Source: Cotesia glomerata (lineage: Eukaryota > Arthropoda > Insecta > Hymenoptera > Braconidae). From it: a stretch of DNA of 64,000 bases. The stretch covers positions 1,233,967 to 1,297,966 of the forward strand of contig NC_058165.1 in assembly GCF_020080835.1 (NCBI RefSeq), read 5' to 3'. Made by a program: the position numbers and the translations under genes. Below the pieces are notes generated by a model. It did not search any database. It worked only from the letters and a program-made list of their open reading frames with translations, and had not been told where the DNA came from. Shown one piece after another: positions 34,813-48,100 of this stretch. The number at the start of each line of letters is the position of its first letter. Positions within the stretch are counted from its first letter, which is position 1.

Positions 34813-37146
34813 AGAAATTATCTTGTATTTTGTGAAATATTGAAGTTTTTAAAGATATAAGCTCATCCTGATGTTACACTCATTGAAACCTTTCATTTGA
34901 GTACCCACATCAATATTTCATATATTTTATATATTCATATATATTATATATATTAGATTTTAGTCTTCCCAATATTCGTCAAAATTATTTATTTCAATTT
35001 AAAATAATTAAAACAATTTAATAATAGATGATTTTTACTTACTTTTAATAAAGTAAAGTAATAAAATGACTTTGGTATTTATTACTTGCCGGAATAAATA
35101 AACAGATTTGGCAATAGCGCGTTTGATTATACCCATAACCTGAGACGTAGTTGAGTGTGTGAGTTAAACATATCTCTCTCTGTAACTATATTTCTATCCT
35201 TTTGTTTTTTCTCAGCTGTTGACGCGATGTTGTCAAATCTTTATTCGAATAAATGGCTGACGATAAACCAGTTACAAACATTAAATTTGAATTTAAATAT
35301 TTCAAAAATTATATCGGTAATGTATTATTATTAAATTGTTTTTATATATAATGAGTGTTTTTGCATGCCGTCTAGGTCAAATAAGTTGTAGATGTTCAAG
35401 TCAAGAGATGGATACTTCCATCTTCCCTTATTGGTTGAGAGATATCCTCTCTGTATATAAGTTCGATGGAAATCCATCAAACTTGAATACTAGTAAAGCT
35501 GTAAGCTTGTAGTATCCATTCGAGTACTAAAGATGTTAATTAATTGAAAGAAATGAAAGAAATTATTTTGAATGAGAGTAAAGACAGACTTTCGAAAAAA
35601 TAAATGGGGTTGGTTGCCAAGCCAGGAATCGAACCTGGATCTCCCTGATAACATGTCAGGAGCTTTACAGGTTCGATCCAGGTTCGATTCCTGGCTTGGC
35701 AACCAACGCCATTTATTTTTTCAAAAGTCTGTCTTTACTCTCATTCAAAATAATTTCTTTCATTTCTTTCAATTAATTAACATCTTTAGTACTCGAATGG
35801 ATACTACAAGCTTACAGCTTTACTAGTATTCAAGTTTGATGGATTTCCATCGAACTTATATACAGAGAGGATATCTCTCAACCAATAAGGGAAGATGGAA
35901 GTATCCATCTCTTGACTTGAACAACATCTACTAGTTATTTGACCTAGACGGCATGAAAAAACACTCACTATATATATACAATTCGGTCATGAAAACACCT
36001 TTAGTAATTGTTTTTATACTTTGCAATAATCCAAGTTTCTTGTGTATAGTTTTTTATTCGTTAAAGTTAGGAGGTTAATATTGACAAAAAATAATTAAAG
36101 TCCCGACAAAACGTTTGTCCGCCATAAGAGCCCGTGTATAAAGAGATAAAATATGTGATTTTTAAAATTTAATATCTAAGTAACTAAACGGTGAATCTTT
36201 TTTTAATTTTGGAATTAGATAAATTACGTATTTATTTATACGTATACTTAATTTCAAAGCTCAAAGTTGGAAATTATTTTTTACATTAGATTCGCTCGAA
36301 CCTCCTTAACATTTTTAAGAATATAAGCTCATCCTGATGTTACACTCATCGAGACCTTTAATTTGAGTACCCACATCAATTTTTCATATATTTCATATAT
36401 TTATATATATTATATATATGTATATATGAAAAATATATAAAAAATGCATGTGGGTACTCAAATGAAAGCTCGTAATGAGTGTAACACCGAGATGAGCTTA
36501 TATTTTTAAAATATATATTATATATATGTATATATGAAAAATATATCAAAAATGTATGTGGGTACTTAAATGAAAGCTCTTGATGAATGTAACATCAGAA
36601 TGAGCTTATATCTTAAAAAATGTCAATATTTAAAAAAATACAGTGCAATTTAATAAAATTCATTATTTAATAAAGCAAAATTTTATTCTTTCATGCTTAT
36701 CATTTTATTACTCTAAATACTCCTCATAAATAATAATGAATCCAGATAAATAAATTACAATATATTAAAAGACCCCGGAAAGTTATTAATAAATTTCTTC
36801 AATGAATAATCAGCACAATTACTAATTAATAATTAATCAATAAAGAATAGGAAGTGTATTCTTACCTTTCAACTTATTAGCAGCTTGGACATTGCGACAG
36901 GCCATTATCAATCTAGCCCCGCGGTGTGCTAGATCCCGCGCGGTTTCTTTGCCAATGCCCGATGTACATCCCGTAATAATTACTGTTTTTCCGTTCATTT
37001 TTCTTTTGCTCTTGCAAACACCAGTTGTAATATAGATAAACAGTTGCAGTAGTATAAAGAAAAATACTACTGCAGCTACAATTAATGATAGTATCACACC
37101 GAGCACTAACCACAGTGTTATTTCTATCCCAAAGACCATCATTTGT
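33726..37146 (-). CDS. Retinol dehydrogenase-like short-chain dehydrogenase (SDR)
   Basis: Five coding exons on the minus strand: 37146-36866 (ATG at 37142), 34724-34485, 34408-34186, 34068-33909, 33830-33726, giving 334 aa. Residues 9-38 are a membrane anchor, then a basic KSKRK stretch. The NAD(P)-binding motif TGCTSGIG is at 57-64. HNAG is at 136-139 (family consensus NNAG), Ser188 and the YxxxK motif Tyr212-Lys216 form the active site. HPG at 241-243 is typical of the RDH11-14 group. These enzymes interconvert retinol/retinal or other lipid alcohols and aldehydes at the ER or mitochondrial membrane. An acceptor ATAG just before the ATG implies an upstream untranslated exon, perhaps at 39880. 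The 3' end faces esterase 2. Intron 1 (2.1 kb) holds satellites and nested elements. Confidence 0.88.
34745..34960. repeat. (TA)n run plus half a palindromic satellite unit
   Basis: A 65-bp TA tract followed by one arm of the satellite (AAGCTCATCCTGATG, GAGTACCCACATC), then truncated where a family B element begins at 34954. Confidence 0.75.
35347..36006. mobile_element. 660-bp snapback element with tRNA-like centre
   Basis: Left arm (about 35352-35655) and right arm (about 35680-35985) are near-perfect reverse complements over some 300 bp, so the whole element can fold on itself. The centre holds GGTTGCCAAGCCAGGAATCG and its complement with two GGTTCGAT B boxes. A 12-bp direct repeat ATTGTTTTTATA (35335-35346, 36007-36018) flanks it. 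Mirror-image open frames on both strands are by-products of the palindrome. Confidence 0.8.
35620..35702 (-). repeat. tRNA-like centre of the snapback element
   Basis: On the minus strand TGCCAAG and CTTGGCA could form an acceptor stem, CCTGA-loop-TCAGG an anticodon-like stem, and CCAGGTTCGATTCCTGG a good T arm. There is no D arm, and the base before the would-be anticodon is A rather than the universal T. It is tRNA-derived, not a functional tRNA. Confidence 0.5.
36310..36650. repeat. Palindromic satellite, about 1.4 units
   Basis: One full unit and an extra right arm with TATGTGGGTACTTAAATG, in SDR intron 1 close to exon 1. Confidence 0.8.
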
Positions 37147-37574
37147 CTATAAATAAATTTTATTAAATAATTAAGTAATTAATAAAAAAACAAAATAGAA
37201 AAAAAAATTTTTTTTCTTTTATTATTTGGGATAATAAATAATTCTGCTATTGTTGTCTGTAAAATTAACAGTCAAGGTAAGCAAGATTGTAATTTTTATA
37301 ATAACCAGAAATGTAAGTAGATTTTTTATAGAAGGACTTTATTCTGTACTCGTAAGTAAAAAAATTTTTTTAATTATTTTATGATTCAATTTTTTATTTC
37401 CCTCATTTTTAAAGGCGAAATATTTTTATTTAAAATTTTAATTAATTAAGCATTAACCTTTGATATAATAGAATCATTAAGAGAAAAATTTTTTGTAGAT
37501 TTTTATAATTTTTTACTTTAAATTATCTATAGATTTATATATTAGATAATATAAATATTAATAAGAGAATATTT

Positions 37575-38790
37575 AAGAAATGACCTTGTATCTTGTGAAC
37601 TATTGACATTTTTTAGGATATAAGCTCATCCCGATGTTATACTCATTAAGACCTTTCATTTGAGTACCCACATCAACTTTTGATACATTTTATATATTTA
37701 TATATATTACATATATGAATAAATGAAAAATATATAAAAAATGCAAGTGGGTACTCAAATGAAAGGTCTTAATGATTATAACATCAAAATGAGCTTATAT
37801 CTTTAAAAATTTCAATAATTAAGAAATGACCTTGTATTTTGTGATCTATTGACATTTTTAAAGATACAAGCTCATCCTGATGTTACACTTATCAAGACCT
37901 TTCATTTGAGTACCCACATCAATTTTTCATATATTTTATATATTTATATATATTACATATATGTATAAATGAAAAATATATAAAAAATGCAAGTGGGTAC
38001 TCAAATGAAAGGTCTTAATGATTATAACATCAAAATGAGCTTATATCTTTAAAAATGTCAATAATTAAGGAATTACCTTGTATTTTGTGATCTATTGACA
38101 TTTTTAAAGATACAAGCTCATCCTGATGTTACACTTATCAAGACCTTTCATTTGAGTACCCACATCAATTTTTCATATATTTTATATATTTATATATATT
38201 ACATATATGTATATATAAAAAATATATCAAAAATGCATGTAGGTACTCAAATGAAAGCTCTTGGTAAGTGTAACATCGGGATGAGCTTATATCTTTAAAA
38301 ATGTCAATAATTATAAAATGACCTTGTATTTTGTGATCTATTGACATTTTTAAAGATATAAATTCATCCTCATGTTACACTCATCAAGACCTTTCATTTA
38401 AGTACCCACATCAATTTTTCATATATTTTATATATTTATATATATTACATATATGTATAAATGAAAAATATATAAAAAATGCAAGTGGGTACTCAAATGA
38501 AAGGTCTTAATGATTATAACATCAAAATGAGCTTATATCTTTAAAAATGTCAATAATTATAAAATGACCTTGTATTTTGTGATCTATTGACATTTTTAAA
38601 GATATAAATTCATCCTCATGTTACACTCATCAAGACCTTTAATTTGAGTACCCACATCAATTTTTCATATATTTTATATATATTAGAAATATAAATATAT
38701 GAAAAATATATCAAAAATGCAAGTGAGTACTCAAATGAAAGGTCTTGATGAGTGTAACATCGGGTTGAGCCTATATCTTTAAGAAATTTT
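37575..38790. repeat. Palindromic satellite, tandem array of five units
   Basis: Units of about 235 bp repeat with GACCTTGTATTTTGTGATCT, AAGCTCATCCTGATG, GAGTACCCACATC, then a TATATA centre and the reverse complement. Neighbouring units share private variants (such as GATTATAACATCAAAATGAG), showing local amplification. Confidence 0.88.
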
Positions 38791-39870
38791 TATTTAATTA
38801 ATCAAGATTGAAATATATTTATTATTAGCGTGAAGAAAGTGAATCGCTCTTTAATTGTTGCTTCCGACTGCATATATATGCTTTCACACAGAACTCAATT
38901 AATTATTATTATTGTAAAAAATAAAGTTTCTAATGTTCAATGCAATATCATAAAAAAAAAACTAATATTTTATCATACATCTCCTTTCAGTTTATCATTA
39001 TTTAATTATTATTATTATTTCAATCTAGATAAACAGGGCATGAAATTTTTTATCAATTTTTTTACGAAGAGAAATTTTTAATGGACGCACAAAATTTTAT
39101 AGACAAGTTAAAAATATACAAATTTATTTTTACGCAGTTTATCATAAAATTTTAGAAATTTTTTATAAAATTCTACAAAATAAAAATAATTCTTTATTTT
39201 CATCAAATTTATCAGATTTTAGAATTTTTTTATTAAAAAAAAAAACATTATTTTTTTATTTAATAAAATTTAAAGTAAAAATTACAAAAAAAGATTTTTA
39301 TTGCTAAAATTATAAATTTTATCATTTGCAATTTTTAAAAATTATTTCTAATTTTTATAAAACTTAATTTATAAATAAAATAATAAATAAATTTATTTAT
39401 TAAATTTAAACTGTAGAATAATTATTAAAATAAAAATTTTATAATTAAATAATTATAAAAAATTTTAATAAATCAATTAAAAAATTTTTAATAATTAATA
39501 TTTATTAAATGTTAATAATTTTGATAATTATTAATAATTTTAACAATTTTTAATTATTAATAATATAAATAATTATTAATATTATTAATAATTAATAATT
39601 ATTAATATTATTAATAATTAATAATTATTAATATTATTAATAATTAATAATTGTTAAAATTATTGATAATTATTAATTATTAATATTATTAATAATTAAT
39701 AATTACTAAAATTGTTAATAATTTTAATACAACTAATTTTGACAGAAAAATAATAAATAATTTTGGGCATTGACATTAATTAGTTAATTGGAATTAATTA
39801 TTAGTATAAATAACAAATTATTTTGGATACCAATACCAATAATCAAATTATAAATGAAGCTAATAAAAAA
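38791..39870. other. AT-rich intergenic or 5' intronic DNA
   Basis: No gene recognised. From 39420 to 39725 the sequence is a dense run of TTATTAATAATTAATAATTA palindromic simple repeats. Confidence 0.5.
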
Positions 39871-39879
39871 AATACTTAC

Positions 39880-40010
39880 CTAAAAAACAAGTCTTGATGT
39901 TAGCTTGTCAGAAGTTTAGATAAAACTAATGTAAGATGATATTCATGTACAATATTTATGTATGATGAAATTATTTTCTCTGAAGCGATACAAAAACTGG
40001 ACATTACGGT
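39880..40010 (-). other. Possible 5' UTR exon of the SDR gene
   Basis: On the minus strand a strong donor AG|GTAAGTATT occurs at 39880/39879, and an acceptor TTATTTATAG|ACAAATG lies just before the SDR start codon. Joining them would give a non-coding first exon. The upstream limit is unknown; the coordinate given is arbitrary. Confidence 0.35.
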
Positions 40011-40369
40011 ACTCTTCACCTGTAAGATTAAAACCGTGTATCCTCATTCCCCACTTTTATCCGATTTCTCTATACTTGTGTCCCTGTGTGCGTTGTATGT
40101 TAGCATAGGACAAGTGTGTGTTGTATTAGTACTCTCAAGACGCTGTCGAGCGAGAAAGATTGCTCAACAGACTGAGACCGGTATTGAGAATCAAGCATAT
40201 TTATAATGACAATGACCGTGAATTTAGTGACGTTACGAGGGATTGTTTAGGTTTTTTCCAGGTTTTTCCCCAAAAATTCTAAGCAATTTATTTTGCTTGA
40301 ATAAATTTTAAAAGAATCGTAAAGCTCTTAGTCTTTAGTTTTAAAATTAAAGAAAAAATTAATACATAA

Positions 40370-41390
40370 TTAAGAAATGACCTTGTATCTTGAAAACTAT
40401 TGACATTTTTAAAGATATAAGCTCATCTTAACATTACACTCATCGAGACCTTTCATTTGAGTACCCACATCAATTTTTTATATATTTTATATATTTATGT
40501 ATATTATATATATGTATATATGAAAAATATATCAAAAATGCATGTGGGTACTCAAATGAAAGCTCTTGATGATTGTAACATCAGGGAGAGCTTATATCTT
40601 AAAAAATGTCAATAATTAAGAAATGACCTTGTATCTTGTGAACTATTGACATTTTTAAAGATATAAGCTCATCCTGGCATTATACTCATCGAGACCTTTC
40701 ATTTGAGTACCTACATCAATTTTTCATATATTTTATATATTTATGTATATTATATATATCTATATATGAAAAATATATAAAAAATGCATGTGAGTACTCA
40801 AATGAAAGGTATTGATGAGTGTAACATTAAGATGAGCTTATATCTTAAAAAATGTCAATAATTAAGAAGTGACCTTGTATCTTGTGAACTATTGACATTT
40901 TTAAAAATATAAGCTCATTCTGATGTTACACTGATCGAGACCTTTCATTTGAGTACCCACATCAATTTTTCATATATTTTATATATTTATATATATTATA
41001 TATATATTAATATATGAAAAATATATCAAAAAGGCATGTGGGTACTCAAATAAAAGCTCTTGATGAGTGTAAAGCCGGAGTGAGCTTATATCTTTAAAAA
41101 TGTCAGTAGTTGACAAGATACAAGTAAAGGTAATTTCTTAATTATTAATATTTTTAAAGATATAAGCTCATCCTGATTCTACGCTCATCGAGACCTTTCA
41201 TTTGAGTACCCACATCAATTTTTCATATATTTTACATATTTATATATATTATATTTATGAATATATGAAAAATATATAAAAAATGCATGTGGGTACTCAA
41301 ATGAAAGCTCTTGATAAGTGTAACATCGAAATGAGCTTATATCTTTAAAAATGTCAATATTTAAGAAAGTACAGTGCAATTTAACAAAAG
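40370..41390. repeat. Palindromic satellite, tandem array of about four units
   Basis: Same unit as elsewhere, each beginning TTAAGAAATGACCTTGTATC and containing paired GAGTACCCACATC / GCATGTGGGTACTC arms around TATATATTA. Confidence 0.88.
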
Positions 41391-42138
41391 TCATTATTCA
41401 ATAAACTAAAATTTCATCTTTAAAAGCTCTAAAAAATTATAATTGCAATTTTTATAAAATAACAAATTTTATAAAAATTACAATTTTTTTTGTAATTTAT
41501 AATTAATTTACTTATTAAAAAAAATAATAAGTTACTAATATCAAAATTAACACACACACTCAAGATTTATGAGGCGTGTAAAAATAAAAAAAAAATATAA
41601 AATAGCAAGTTTCTAGCGTTAAATTAAATAAAAACAACGATAGTTATTAACAAAAAAAGTGTGTAATTGAATTATAATTTTCTTATTTTATATCTATTAA
41701 ATAGCTATCAAAGAAATAAAATCGAAAAAAAAAAAAAAAAAAACTAATTTTAAAAGATTAGATTACTAAAATAAAAAAACAACAAAATAAATCTTTGAAA
41801 TATATTAAATAATTTTTTTATTTATCCTCAAGTACACAATAATCAAATATTTCCTCACAAAAAGTCGATTACAATATTTATACATATTATAATATAACCA
41901 ACAGTGGATAATAGTTATATTACAGTAAGCTCATAGCCTCCCGAGATCACATTAAAAAATTTAATTAAAAAAATAATCCACTCCAATTACAATTTAAATT
42001 CAACCAAAACCCCCTTAGACATTGAATTATCCCTTGAATTAAATAATCGACCTCAACGCCATAAAACAAAACGTATCACAAAGTCTTAAGAAATAACCTA
42101 TATAACATAACCAATAATTACAAATCGGCTAGCCTATT
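41391..42138. other. 3' flank of the Trc8-like gene
   Basis: AT-rich, with homopolymer A runs near 41725. It should include the 3' UTR of the minus-strand gene; several TTTATT (AATAAA on the minus strand) occur, for example near 41819. Nothing else recognised. Confidence 0.4.
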
Positions 42139-45100
42139 TCACCTGATAATCGTGGAAGAGCCTCTTCCAGGCGCCAAATCAGGTCGTTCTATTTCAACAC
42201 CATCCCCCTCTTGATTATTATTCTCCCGACTGCCACCTGGTGCCTGAACCGGTTCTTTTTCCGCCGGAACTTCCACTTTATAAAGAATATCATGGCAGAG
42301 CGGACACCTGTCCTGAACATACAGCCATTTCCTTAAACAAACCCCGTGGAAGAAATGGTTGCACCTAGTAACTTTAGCACTTCGCATTTCTTGATAACAA
42401 ATTGCGCAAACATCATCAAGGCTGCGCAATTGTTCACTATTAGCTTCTGGAAGGGAGTTAATTTTATAAACAGCCGTGCGTCGCTTTATGAAAACGCTCC
42501 ATCCGGCTTTAGCTTCGCTCCAAATGTTGAAGTACGCGTGAATTCCCATCATAATAGCGCGAATAGCGCCACCAGATTCAAAAAAGAGGATCCAGATGCC
42601 GTTGAAGAAGAGAATCACGCCAAAAGTGAATTCAACTGTGTTTCCAAAGCTGCGAATCATGTAGAGGCAGTCATCAAGTGGCTCCCAAAATGTGCTTCGA
42701 TAGGCGTCAAAAAGGAACAGTCCGTAAATTGCCAATGATACGCAGACTTTAACAATAACTTCGATGCAGAATATTGAAACTGCCAGCAGCCAAGTGGACA
42801 GGCTGAAGTGGGACCAAAGGAAGACCAGGAGGACAATTGGGAAGATGATCAGGAAAATGCAGACACTTAGAGCTCTTAAGTGCCTTCTTAATGCAGGATT
42901 GTGCGAAGCGCTTAGTGACATCAGAACTGGGTTCACAATATTGTGGACGAAGTGCAGAACTGCGGTGGATAAAAGGCAGAAGTTTCGGAAGAGCCGGACC
43001 AGGCGCTTTTCCCGGTCTAGAGAAGTTAGACCAGTTTGCAGAGCCAGAATGTAGAACAGAATTGCGGAGACGGTTCCGATGCTCTTCTCTTCATCGTCCT
43101 CGGTGAGCAAAACCCAGCGGAAGAAGCACCCAATGTAGTGGCAGATGGATGAGATTATGGAAGTCATACCCAGTAATGCGGTAAGTGTTTCACAGCCGTT
43201 TACCAACAATGTTCGGATTAGGATTGATAGGGTGAAGGAATCATCGGTGTAGTGGGTGCTTAGTAATTGGACGACTTGCTCCAGGACTCGCAGGAGCCAG
43301 AATGTTCGAAGGACGTTGGGGACGTTGAGACGCATCCACTCGATTTCTGCTAATGCTGATAGTCCGTAGTTGCTGATGAACGTTCTGGCGTAGCGGTATC
43401 CAGAGTGGATTATCTTTATGATGAAGACGCTGCTGCAACATACGATGAACTTGCAGACTAGCAGGGGAAGCAGGGCTGCTAGAGCTGGTGCGTGGTGCAA
43501 GACACTTGGCTGGAACAATTCGGTGGTTAGTTTTTGCAGTTTTATCCCTTACGGTTTTGCAAATGAAAATTCGGTATTTATACGATATACATAATGTATG
43601 TTTACTCGTAATACTTCAGTTATTTTAGCCAGTTTTTTTGAGGAATTATCATGAAATAAATTCAGATGTTTACGGGAATACAATAGGAAAATTACGGTAT
43701 ATTAATAGGAATTAAACCGCATATTTACTGCACGGTAAAAAGTAAACTGTAATAAATAACAGTCGATTTATAATAAGTAATGATCAACTGCTAAAAATTA
43801 CTGTTTCAAACAGTAAAATCGTGATTATAATATTTACCATTTAAACGTTACAATTTACTATTTACATGGAAGAAACTACTATTTCAAACGGTAATATTCG
43901 CTATGTAAATGTCTAAAATGTTCCAGTATAATAATTAAGAATTCAGACTTTGATATTTATCATTTGGTACCTAAAAAATGATCGCAATGATATGTAAAAA
44001 GTATAAAATAAAGTTAGTAAATTTCTAATACCAGCAACGTCAATGTTTACAAAGTAAAATGGTAAATTTTAAACGCAACGCTAAAAATCAAACTGTAATT
44101 ATTGACTTGCTTAGACTGGTAAAATGTATATTTTAAAAGTATAATTTTTACTGTTTCAAATGTTAAATTCTCCCAGAGTGAGACCCCCTTCTCTTTTATT
44201 TGAGTTCCCCTTCTCCTCATAATATCGACTATATATTGAAATGGCAATTTTTACTGTTTGAAACTGTAATTTTTTAAGATGAAAGAGTCGTTATTTACTA
44301 TAGTGACAGTTACTAATCACTTATTTTGGATATTAAATTATAAATTGTGGCTTTTATACTTTCTACATTAAGTTCTGTAATATTTATATTTTTGCCACTC
44401 CGATGTCCGCTTTACTGTTTGAAACTGTAAAAATTAACCGGAATCCGAGTGAATATTACAGTTTACTTTTTTCCGTGTACCATTTCAAACAGAAAAGTCG
44501 TGATTTTATTATCCACTTTATAATGTTTACCATTTAAACGTTACAATTTGCTCTTTACATGGAAGAAAATACTATTTCAAACAGTAATATTCGCTATGTA
44601 AATGTCTAAAATGTTCCAGTATAATAATTAAGAATTCAGACTTTGATATTTATCATTTGGTACCTAAAAAATGATCGCAATGATATGTAAAAAGTATAAA
44701 ATAAAGTTAGTAAATTTCTAATACAAGCAACGTCAATATTTACAAAGTAAAATGGTAAATTTTAAACGCAACGCTAAAAATCAAACTGTAATTATTGACT
44801 TGCTTGGACTGGTAAAATGTATATTTTAAAAGTATAATTTTTACTGTTTCAAATGTTAAATTCTCCCAGAGTGAGACCCCCTTCTCTTTCATCTAAATTC
44901 CCCTTCTCCTCATAATATCGACTATATATTGAAATGGCAATTTTTACTGTATGAAACTGTAATTTTTCAAGATGAAACAGTCGTTATTTACTATAGTGAC
45001 AGTTACTACACTGATAGAAAATTTATGTTGACTCAAGAGATATTTTCTTGATCTAAGAATTTATTTTGGGAGACAAATGATTATTTTGCTTTAAGAATTT

Positions 45101-48100
45101 CTTGTCTTAATTTAGATTTTCTTGGCTTAAGAGCTATATTATGTTCAATCGATACATTTAAGTTTTTCAAACAAAATAACATTATCGTTTAAAAAACTTA
45201 AAATAATTCATCAAAGTACATTTCAAAAACTAAATAGTCTTTAATTGTTATACCAAATAAAAATTATTTCTTGGAAATAAGTGAATTAATTAATGACAAA
45301 AAAAAAAAAAAAGCCATTCTTAACACAAGTCGGTAACATCTTGAATCAATGTTATCGCCTATCTTGAACCAAGAGACAAAAATTCTTGAAAGAAATATAT
45401 CTATATCTAGTTTCAAGAGTTCAAGTTTTGAAGAAAAAAAGTTTCTTGAATCAAGATTGTTTTTCTATCAGTGTAGTTACTTATTTTGGATATTAAATTA
45501 TAAATTGTGGCTTTTATACTTTCTACATTAAGTTCTGTAATATTTATATTTTTGCCACTCCGATGTCCGCTTTACTGTTTGAAACTATAAAAATTAACCG
45601 TAATCCGAGTGAATATTACAGTTTACTTTTTTCCGTGTATAGTAAAAAAAACTGGCCAAAGTAACCACAGAAATACCGTATTATTTCAGAATTATAACGG
45701 TAAATTTATGGTAAACGCATTAATACCGAAAATTTGCGGTATTTTAAAAACCGCGAGGGTTACTTGGTTGGGGGGTACTTACAGGTAGTGGAAAGATTCC
45801 CAAGATTGCGGGAGTGAGGAAGCTTATGAAGAGCAACTTGTCCAGAAGAACGTGCCGCGGAGCCAGGTTGATGTAGTAGAAGACTGTTGCCAGGGAAAAT
45901 TGGAGCAAGTAGTTCTGGATTATAATGATTCCGAGACCGTCGAATAGGTGGCTTAAGCTCTCCGGGAGAACTTCGGATACGCTTTTTAGAAGTGTCATGT
46001 TTGGATCGTATGTTGGGGTGTAGGAGATTATTGATTGCATTGTTCGAACATTTGACCAGTAGGACACGAATATTGTTCCTACTGAGATCAGGCACATGTA
46101 GACTATTATTAAATGACCGGTCCAGAGCATAAATATGTAAAGAGAGGCGGCGATACCTGAAAAGTTTGAAGGGTTAAGAAGTTAAGTTTGATTTTCAGAG
46201 GAAATATGGGTCACTTTAGTGGAAATTTTTGGAAAGTTTTAAAATTTTAAATAAAAATTTAATTGATATAAAGTAAAAGATCCGGTTATTGATACTTGCA
46301 ATTTTACTTTAATTAAAAAAAACAAATCAATTCTAATAAATGAATTAATATAATTTTTGAATTATAAATTTTAAGATAGTTGGTTTTTAATTTAATTTTT
46401 TTTATTAGAATAAAATTGCAAGTGTCAAATAACTAGGCCCTTTATTTTATATTTTTATGGATAATCCTGATTAAGAAATCTAATTAGAAATCATTTGAAA
46501 TCTTAATATTTTTTTGTAAATTTACTAGGAGTGATAATTCAATATCGATTTTTTACAGTGTACAACAGGGTGCTTCATTTGATTTAATAAAAATCAGGAC
46601 GTTTTGAGAAATAAATTAAAATTGAAGTACTTATTCTTCGAATATTAGTCGTTAAACATCTTCTTTCCGTATAATAAAAATTTTTTATAACGCAAAAAAG
46701 TATCCGGTCCCTTGATATGAGTTTCGTTATATAAAATTTTCACTGTATTTTAAATTCTTATAATAAATTAAATATTAAAAAAAATTCGCAATTTTAATTC
46801 CTACATGTGAAATTAAAAAAATAATTTGATGACATTAAAATTGTCAGACTTGCCAATTTTTTTTTTTTAATAATAAACTAGATCTAAAATATTATTTTTA
46901 AAAAAATTGGATTTATAATTTTTTCAAGCTTCTAAAAATCGATTTCCTTAAAAAATTTTTTTAGACATCATTTAATAATTAAAACATTATCTAAATTTTA
47001 ATTATTATTGTAATATGTCTGTTAAGTTTCAAAAAAAATTACTTAAAATTGATATTAAGAGCTCAAATTTCAGGGAATTTTTCACATTATTAGTAAAAAA
47101 AAAAATAGTCGTTTCAAATGAAGCAATCTAGAGTACACCTCAAAAAAATCTATAAATTTTCTGCTCACTTTTCTCTTTTCTCGCACTTGCGACATTTCAA
47201 CCCCCGACAAAATAACCCTTTCTCATATGATTCTTATGAGTAATTATTTTTAACTGTATTAAAATTATTTCATTATTTATTTAAGTGTGATTTTGTATGT
47301 TTATCTAAAAATACATTAGAAAATATGCTTGTTACCGTGTTGTGGTCTTTTATCATGAATTTTAACTATAAATCCAAGTGTTTTAAAAGTGACTGCAAAT
47401 GGGCATTTAAAATATGAAATTAAAATACGTGCAAGTGTTTTAAAAGTGACTACAACGCTTCAAGATAGGAACAAAACACTTTATATGTTTTGTTAAAAGA
47501 CTGTGTGAGTTTATTTGACATTAAAAAATTTTTCATTTTTTTATCAATTAAATTACAACTAATAAGATATTTATAAAAAATTTCACCTATAGTTTTTTAA
47601 GTTTTTTACATGCGTGAAATTTTTTTTTGATTGTTTAATTGAAATTTTTTCGATAAAAAATTTCTAAAAATTTTGAAATGTCGGCTAACTTTATTTTCAT
47701 AGACTAATAGATAAGCTCGATAAGATGCTGTGCCCTTTTTTTACGGATTTTGTCTGCAATGGTTATTTTAAAAATAGGGTGGTGCAAAAAAACCGACTAT
47801 TTTTTTTTTTTTTGAGTCTCGAGTGAAAAAATGTTAGTTTTTGATGTTTTAAAAGCCCTCACCAAAGGACAGCTCAAGAAAAAAAATTTTTTAAGAGGTA
47901 ACTCCTAATTTTTTAAAATTTCAAAAATCGTCAAAAATCGAATTTTTTTTTTTTATTTTTTTTTCCCGTTACGGTACAATTTTATAGACCAAAAAAAAAT
48001 AAGTTTCTGAAAGTTTCAGTTCAAAATTTAAATTTTGAAAGGTCGCTCATAATTTTTTTTTTTTTTTTCATTAATTAGTCATATCGCCGACTTTAAGTGT

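Larger units (their letters stand above)
34954..36309 (-). mobile_element. Family B element, copy 3, inverted and split by a foldback element
   Basis: The right end CGCTCGAACCTCCTTAA at about 36293-36309 is the intact TTAA terminus. The left end lacks its terminus and abuts satellite DNA. Interrupted at 35347-36006. Confidence 0.7.

Noticed and set aside
35620..35702. Functional tRNA gene
   Set aside because: No D arm, and the anticodon loop lacks the universal T before the anticodon; better read as a tRNA-derived fragment.
35490..35826. Mirror-image frames with a shared C terminus
   Set aside because: Produced by the snapback palindrome; not genes.
37575..38790. Possible CRISPR-like array of repeats with spacers
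   Set aside because: Units are contiguous 235-bp palindromes without unique spacers, no cas genes are present, and the genome is eukaryotic.
39958..40206. 82-codon plus-strand frame
   Set aside because: No domain, and the region is more likely the promoter or 5' UTR zone of the minus-strand SDR gene.
42346..43106. Plus-strand frames within the Trc8 last exon
   Set aside because: Shadows of the real minus-strand reading frame.
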